NCBI GenBank assembly: GCA_963978905.1
Contig: OZ022260.1
Coordinates: 17,845,725-17,909,724 of the forward strand
Length of the DNA stretch: 64,000 nucleotides
From: Trichostrongylus colubriformis
Lineage: Eukaryota > Nematoda > Chromadorea > Rhabditida > Trichostrongylidae
Direction: 5' to 3'
Shown piece after piece: positions 61,122 to 64,000 of this stretch; position 1 is the stretch's first letter, and the number at the start of each line of letters is the position of its first letter. The notes below the pieces were generated by a model. It did no database searches. It was not told the DNA's origin and was given only the letters and a program-made list of their open reading frames with translations. A program made the position numbers and the translations under genes.

Positions 61122-63836
61122 CTGAGAAGACGACGAGGACAAGCAAGACTCATTAGTCGGACGATAGCGACTGACACCGCCCCCGTGTTGGACTGTCAAC
61201 GAACGAACGAACGACGACCACAGTCCGCACGTACTCCATCCTGATGAGCCCCCTATCTGAGGAGCCCAGCCGTTCTTTGTGGGTGGATGCTGTTAAATAG
61301 CCTGTGGCACACGTCAAACCTCCATGTATTTGTTGACGAGAGTGCAAGTCACCGTAATCCATCTTGGGTGCATGTTTTTCTACACGAAAATCCTTCTCCA
61401 GCTAATCTCTTCAGGTGTTTCGCATAATGCGGTATGTGTTTTCGAACATTCCAGAATTTTTCACTTTTTTATCTGAAAAAAAATCACGCTTTGCAATTCT
61501 AGTTGTTCGGTGGATTAGAATCCACAGCGTAACTTCCTTCCTAGCCATAATCGGCTAATAATTATGCTGATTTCCTGTTTCCTTACTAAACACGTCTCCA
61601 TGGGACTCTATTTTTGAGTTGGTTGAAAACATTTGTGCCTCGTAATCATGTCTGAATTTATCTGATAATTTCTGAACATTTGTATAATAACGCGACAGAC
61701 TCTTTTCCCGTCCTTCTTGCTTTCAGCTTAATCACTTCCTGTTTTTCTTCAAATTGTGCTTTGATAAAGTTTTATTCTTGCCGCTGCTGCTTGAAACTGA
61801 TTCTAAGTGGTTGCCGACCAATTATTCATTAGGTTTTGTTACATTTACACATTGCCTATACATATCTCATTCGTTGGGCGATCTTCTCGACAACTGTTAA
61901 TTATGTCTTGCTCTGCTGATGTGAGCTCAAAAAACGCCCTTTTTCACAGAATTCTTGGGGGATACTGTAGCATTTCGATGTTTTCGATCTGATTGTCTTA
62001 CTCGGATAACAGTCATTCCTTCGCTACCTCTATGTCTGTCCTCGGTACTTCACTTCTTGATTTTTTCAGCTTCTTCTTTCATTTACCCCCCCCCCTTGGG
62101 TAGGCGTTACACGCTGGCACTAGCTTCTTCGCTGTTATAAGAACGTCATAGGTACTGTGTACTCGCCTTATTGTCTATTGTCCATAGTGGCTGTTATTGT
62201 GTTGCCTAATGTAAAACTGCGCCGATTGGTTACAAACGGGCAGCGCCGCAACCACAAACCCACCGGCGCGCGATTCTCGACCCTGGTCGTCCGTTTTTGA
62301 TTGTTTCACATGTGCACATGCAAAACCGGTGTTATAGCGCATTTTTGCTCTTGTTGAACATATTCATACCCACGTTACACCTCTCTTCATTTGCCGTGCC
62401 TATGTCGCCTGCGCTTACAAATCCTCGATCAACCTGTCCGCAGTCAGACCCTGGCTGCCAGCAATTCGAACCTTTCGTTCGACTTCTCTAAGTTGTCCCA
62501 CTTTGTAAACACCCCCATTGTATGCATGCACAAAACTGCCTAACAAGTGAATAAGTGTAATATTAAATGTTTATTGTGTTGCGTGACACGTCTTTGCGGA
62601 CGTTCTCTGTTACACTATCACGCTCCCATCCGTTACTGATCACATCACTGGCTAAAATAACAATCATCATCACTTTTCATGTTCCATTCCTTGTACTATT
62701 ACGTTGTTTCCGTGTTTAAGCGCTGCCGATAGCCATTATACCCACTGCCCACCCTCCTTCTGGTCCGCCCCTCTCATTTTCCTCGGCTACCGTAATCCAA
62801 GCGAGACGGGGATGAGTGCAGGGGCAGCAATGTTGGTGAACCTCAACGAGCAGCGACACCGAATCAACGCTGGGTGGGCGGAACAGAGGTGGGGCATCGC
62901 GCCGCCTCTTGTCAGCAGCCAACCAATTGCGCTCCTATGGGGCGGGGCTTGTGAACAGCATGTTCATTTTGTAACAACATAATTCCCGGCAGCGAATCGT
63001 CGCTGTGGCCGCGTGTTGTCGTCGCGCGCAAGTCGCCAGCGCACTGCCAAGGACTCCTCGGTTAATTGTCAGTACTGACCATGAGTTTCGAGAATTACGA
63101 AGTATTGATTTGCTGAAGTCACTTCTTCATTTCATTCGCTCACTCACTCAGTTTCTGGTAACACTCGGCGAGACAAGGGTTAACTCAAAGGCTGATCTGC
63201 CTTCCAGAGAACTTTCTGATCGACCACTTTGATGATACGTTTCATTTGAATTTTATTTGTGTTTGACACGGTGATTTCTCAGTACCGTCCGATTTATGAT
63301 GTTACAACACGCCTGGTAACACCGTTGTAGAGCGACCGTTATGTCTATCCGTTTTCACTGATCATCATCTCAGAGTGTCTATTGTCCCCCATATCATCGT
63401 ACCGTTTATCAGCACCGTCCCTACACCTGCGCCCGTACGGCGCACGGCTCCTTGAGGCGCCGGCGACTGCTGTTCATGTTTCACTTGCGTACGTGATATG
63501 ATCGCGAGATGAGAGCCGTAGGGTAAAATTTCTCCCCCAACGGCCCGTGACACCCGTTCTCACTCTCGATTATCACCGCTATCTAATCAACGGGATCATT
63601 GGGTTCCATCGGTGTTTCGATATTTCGGAAACACAATTTTATGGAGATTCCTGTCTTTATCGTTTTTCACTTCTAATTCGCTTTATTCGCTCATTATTTC
63701 GTGGCTTACACGCGCTACCCTTTGTTCGGCTGCTTGCACTGAAAACAGTTATTCGAAATATTTCAGTGAACCTCTTTATTCCATATTCCTTAACTGCTTG
63801 ACTATTTCGTGGTCATTGTGACGTCTACGAGGGCTC
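61122..63836. other. Intergenic stretch with a GC-rich promoter-like block
   Basis: Most of the stretch is AT-rich. A minus-strand frame starting at an ATG at 61362 is open to 61153 without a clear donor. A CpG-rich block covers 62.2-62.3 and 62.75-63.06 kb; the motif TACCGTA occurs at 62788. Confidence 0.35.
62923..62948 (+). promoter_or_regulatory. CCAAT box and GC box cluster
   Basis: CCAAT at 62923-62927 is followed 11 bases later by GGGGCGGGGC (62939-62948) inside a GC-rich block. The cluster lies about 0.9 kb upstream of the candidate start exon at 63837. It fits a proximal promoter, but both words are common and no transcription start is visible. Confidence 0.3.
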
Positions 63837-63872
63837 ATGATGGCATTCAACTCGGCCTTCAATCCGGCACAG
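63837..63872 (+). CDS. Candidate first coding exon of a gene running off the right edge
   Basis: Two ATGs in tandem (63837 and 63840) open a 12-codon exon, MMAFNSAFNPAQ, ending at CAG|GTAGAT, a good donor in phase 0. An in-frame TGA lies 18 bases upstream, which supports the start. The sequence after the donor is T-rich and intron-like. No acceptor within the remaining 128 bases gives an open continuation, so exon 2 is probably outside the window. The family cannot be judged from 12 residues. Confidence 0.38.
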
Positions 63873-64000
63873 GTAGATTTCGATTTATTTGCTGTTTATT
63901 TTTCCTGTTACAATCCTTCAAAAGTCAAACAAGAGCCAACTTTAACAACTAAATGGTTGCAAGGAAGGTGACATTAAGCGAAATTGAAAAAAAACAGGCG

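Overview
This is eukaryotic DNA and most likely nematode, probably a clade V (strongylid or hookworm-like) worm. The reasons are: no long open frames; candidate genes built from short exons with introns mostly of 50-110 nt and pyrimidine-rich ...CAG acceptors; relics of mariner and Tc1-type transposons; and moderately AT-rich DNA with many short dispersed repeats. There is no operon structure, Shine-Dalgarno signal, tRNA, rRNA or CRISPR array. The species assignment is inference.

Only one gene is supported by protein similarity. It is a minus-strand ankyrin-repeat gene (32.4-46.2 kb) that resembles the sosondowah (SOWAH) family. Its exons keep a consistent reading phase, it has one intron of about 10 kb, and a perfect 24-bp hairpin sits in another intron. 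All other coding calls were built by eye from splice sites that keep the reading phase, without a recognised protein family, so they are working models. On the plus strand they lie at 0-0.2, 1.9-2.2, 5.0-5.3, 5.8-6.3, 6.8-7.0, 15.3-15.7, 19.0-19.4, 26.2-27.3, 27.9-28.2 and 29.9-30.2 kb, plus a start exon at 63.8 kb that runs off the right edge. On the minus strand they lie at 2.4-3.7, 12.0-12.6, 55.6-55.9, 58.7-59.1 and 60.7-61.1 kb.

Mobile DNA is old and broken. A 508-bp Tc1-like relic (20.6-21.1 kb) keeps both terminal repeats, TA flanks and only the last residues of the transposase. A 674-bp mariner relic (23.6-24.2 kb) keeps ~80-bp terminal repeats and only the N-terminal DNA-binding half of the transposase, with three in-frame stops. 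Other structures are a perfect 71-bp inverted repeat at 9.6-9.9 kb, a 147-bp direct duplication at 17.0/17.4 kb, a three-copy repeat at 13.4-14.9 kb, several perfect hairpins and palindromes, a G-quadruplex-prone tract at 50.1 kb and a strongly over-represented TACGGTA/TACCGTA motif.

The rest is intergenic or intronic DNA in which I see no reliable gene. I found no convincing multi-gene system. The items most worth following are the ankyrin gene with its intronic hairpin, the perfect 71-bp inverted repeat that carries a splice-acceptor-like edge, and the dispersed motif.
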